From an uncultured Porphyromonadaceae bacterium (lineage in GTDB: Bacteria; Bacteroidota; Bacteroidia; Bacteroidales; Muribaculaceae): a stretch of 7,299 nucleotides of DNA. Of the stretch, positions 6,334-7,299 are shown one piece after another. The stretch's first letter is position 1, and the number at the start of each line of letters is the position of its first letter. The stretch is from NCBI GenBank assembly GCA_946183895.1, contig CAMHDX010000043.1:1-7299 (forward strand). The letters are read 5' to 3'. The position numbers and the translations under genes are program-made. The notes beneath the pieces were generated by a model. That model did not search any database, was not told the DNA's origin, and saw only the letters and a list, made by a program, of their open reading frames with translations.

Positions 6334-6520
6334 ATGAATTACCTGAAATCAATTTTGATAACGTTGGTTGCATTTGTCACGTCGGTGGCCGCATACGCCG
6401 AGCCCGAGGCAATCACTACCAACTTGCCCAACGGCGACTTTATCTACGGACGCCGACATCCTCGCCACCGGTGGCAAGAGACAGGCCTATGACGGCAACG
6501 TGACGACCCTCCCCCATTGA
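6334..6520 (+). pseudogene. Short secreted-protein ORF, apparently frameshifted
   Basis: ATG 6334 opens a convincing signal peptide, MNYLKSILITLVAFVTSVAAYA, followed by EPEAITTNLPNGDFIY. The frame then turns into an unusual Arg/His-rich tail (GRRHPRHRWQETGL) and stops at TGA 6490-6492 after 52 residues. From about 6443 the +1 frame reads STDADILATGGKRQAYDGNVTTLPH and stops at TGA 6518-6520, with composition much more like a real Bacteroidales secreted protein. The simplest reading is a one-base insertion or two-base loss between about 6439 and 6450 in an already small gene, or a remnant of a longer one. A genuine 52-residue secreted peptide or a sequencing error are alternatives. No homologue is recognised. 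It follows the predicted promoter and precedes the LRR gene by 64 bases. Confidence 0.55.
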
Positions 6521-6533
6521 AAAATCGATAACC

Positions 6534-6551
6534 CGATTGCTCGAACAATCG
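6534..6551 (+). repeat. Short inverted repeat before the LRR gene
   Basis: CGATTG (6534-6539) and CAATCG (6546-6551) can pair around a CTCGAA loop. The heptamer TGCTCGA is also repeated directly at 6538-6544 and 6554-6560. There is no T-run after it, and an A-rich leader without a Shine-Dalgarno site follows up to the ATG at 6585. It could be a weak mRNA structure or a binding site. Confidence 0.5.
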
Positions 6552-6584
6552 AATGCTCGACCTCATATAAAAAACAAGACGACA

Positions 6585-7299
6585 ATGAAACGGACCATTC
6601 TTACGCTGGCGATTGTGACGCTGGCGATGCTCACGGCAAGTGCACTCTCCTTCAGCGTGGGCAACTACAAGTACTACACCACCAGCGACACCGAGGTGAC
6701 GGTGGACGGCTTCAGCGCCAGCGCGCCGAGCGGCAAGAACTACGTCGACTTCCCTGGCATGGTGACCTACGGAGGCAAGACCTACTATGTGACGACGGTG
6801 GGCAGTTACGCGTTTGCCTACAACCCCAACATCGAGGAGGCAATCATCCCCTTCGGTGTGACCGAGATTGAGGAGAATGCCTTTGACGGCTGCACCAGTC
6901 TCGATGCCGTGCGACTGCCCGGCACGATGCGGCGGCTGCAGAGCGACTGCTTCAACGGCTGCACAGCGGGACTGTATGTCTACTGCACCGCCGAGACACC
7001 GCCCGAGTGTGTCGACGGTCCGTTCGACGGCGCCAAACTGCTGCGCCTGATTGTGCGCCGCGACAATCTCATCAAGGGGATCCCCGACGCCTACAAGGCG
7101 GCCACCGGCTGGAAAGCCTTCCCGACTGTCGACACCAAGACCAATGCCTACGATGTCGTCCTCGACCAGGACAAGGCGACGGCGAGCTACTATGTGATCT
7201 CCTGGCCTTCAGGCGTGACACGCCAAGGCGTGAACTACCACGGCATCGCCACTCTGGTGGGCGGCGGCGCGGCTGAGCCCGAAGCTCCCGCCGAACCGG
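6585..7299 (+). CDS. BspA-like leucine-rich-repeat surface protein (3' partial)
   Basis: The first 238 residues are visible and the frame is open at the right edge. MKRTILTLAIVTLAMLTASA is a signal peptide. An N-terminal region with YYTTSDTEVTV and VTYGGKTYYVTTVGSYAF leads into LRR_5-type (BspA / Treponema pallidum-like) repeats: VGSYAFAYNPNIEEAIIPFGVTEI, then IEENAFDGCTSLDAVRLPGTMRRL, then SDCFNGCTAGLYVYC (about 72-134). The segment AETPPECVDGPF...LIVRRDN...DAYKAATGWKAF (136-179) is the usual closing unit of Bacteroidales BspA-like proteins (TPP.....F...L.VP......Y..A.gW..F). The array is thus only two to three repeats long. The C-terminal part begins with a beta-rich stretch and an Ala/Pro/Glu-rich linker (226-238), so another domain probably follows outside the window. 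Family members act at the cell surface in adhesion or matrix binding; the target here is unknown. It is likely transcribed from the promoter at 6247-6278. Confidence 0.88.
   Translation, partial: MKRTILTLAIVTLAMLTASALSFSVGNYKYYTTSDTEVTVDGFSASAPSGKNYVDFPGMVTYGGKTYYVTTVGSYAFAYNPNIEEAIIPFGVTEIEENAFDGCTSLDAVRLPGTMRRLQSDCFNGCTAGLYVYCTAETPPECVDGPFDGAKLLRLIVRRDNLIKGIPDAYKAATGWKAFPTVDTKTNAYDVVLDQDKATASYYVISWPSGVTRQGVNYHGIATLVGGGAAEPEAPAEP

Noticed and set aside
6868..7276. Two + strand open frames inside the LRR gene
   Set aside because: They are Arg/Ser/Pro-rich out-of-frame readings of the LRR gene, which has clear family motifs in its own frame.
1..7299. tRNA, rRNA, transposase, phage or toxin-antitoxin genes
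   Set aside because: I looked on both strands and saw no cloverleaf with CCA-type end, rRNA-like block, DDE transposase or recognisable phage or toxin-antitoxin protein.

Overview
The window looks like a moderately GC-rich Bacteroidales chromosome. The gene content (M6-family secreted proteases ending in dockerin-like calcium repeats, a BspA-type leucine-rich-repeat protein, a short RluA-type pseudouridine synthase and an AmpG-like permease), the lack of Shine-Dalgarno sites before most genes and a promoter of the Bacteroidetes TTTG / TAnnTTTG type all point there. Muribaculaceae or a Prevotella-like lineage is my best guess, but the sequence alone does not fix the family. All recognised genes are on the + strand.

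Positions 1-3928 hold two tandem paralogous M6 metalloproteases. The first has lost its start to the window edge. The second is complete and has a signal peptide, propeptide, catalytic domain, beta-sandwich and dockerin-like tail. They are separated by only 9 bases and share stretches of identical DNA, so they are a tandem duplication and probably one transcript. Positions 3977-6054 hold two housekeeping-type genes: an RluA-family pseudouridine synthase and an AmpG-like major facilitator permease. The gaps in this block are short (9, 48 and 35 bases) and show no terminator, so read-through from the protease genes is plausible. The 48-base gap is largely filled by three copies of an ATAATT-based repeat.

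Positions 6055-6333 are AT-rich and non-coding. They hold a 29-base near-perfect dyad followed by a T-rich stretch (probable terminator), a second inverted copy of the same sequence that could form a competing fold, a perfect 12-base tandem duplication, and a good Bacteroidetes-type promoter. That promoter faces a short secreted-protein gene that appears frameshifted (6334-6520), then a BspA-like leucine-rich-repeat surface protein that runs off the right edge (6585 onward).

Together the window encodes mainly exported proteins (two proteases and one LRR protein) around a small core of RNA-modification and cell-wall-recycling functions. I did not find a clearly new multi-gene system. The points most worth a second look are the competing inverted repeats, the frameshifted secreted ORF behind its own promoter, and the dockerin-like tails on both proteases.
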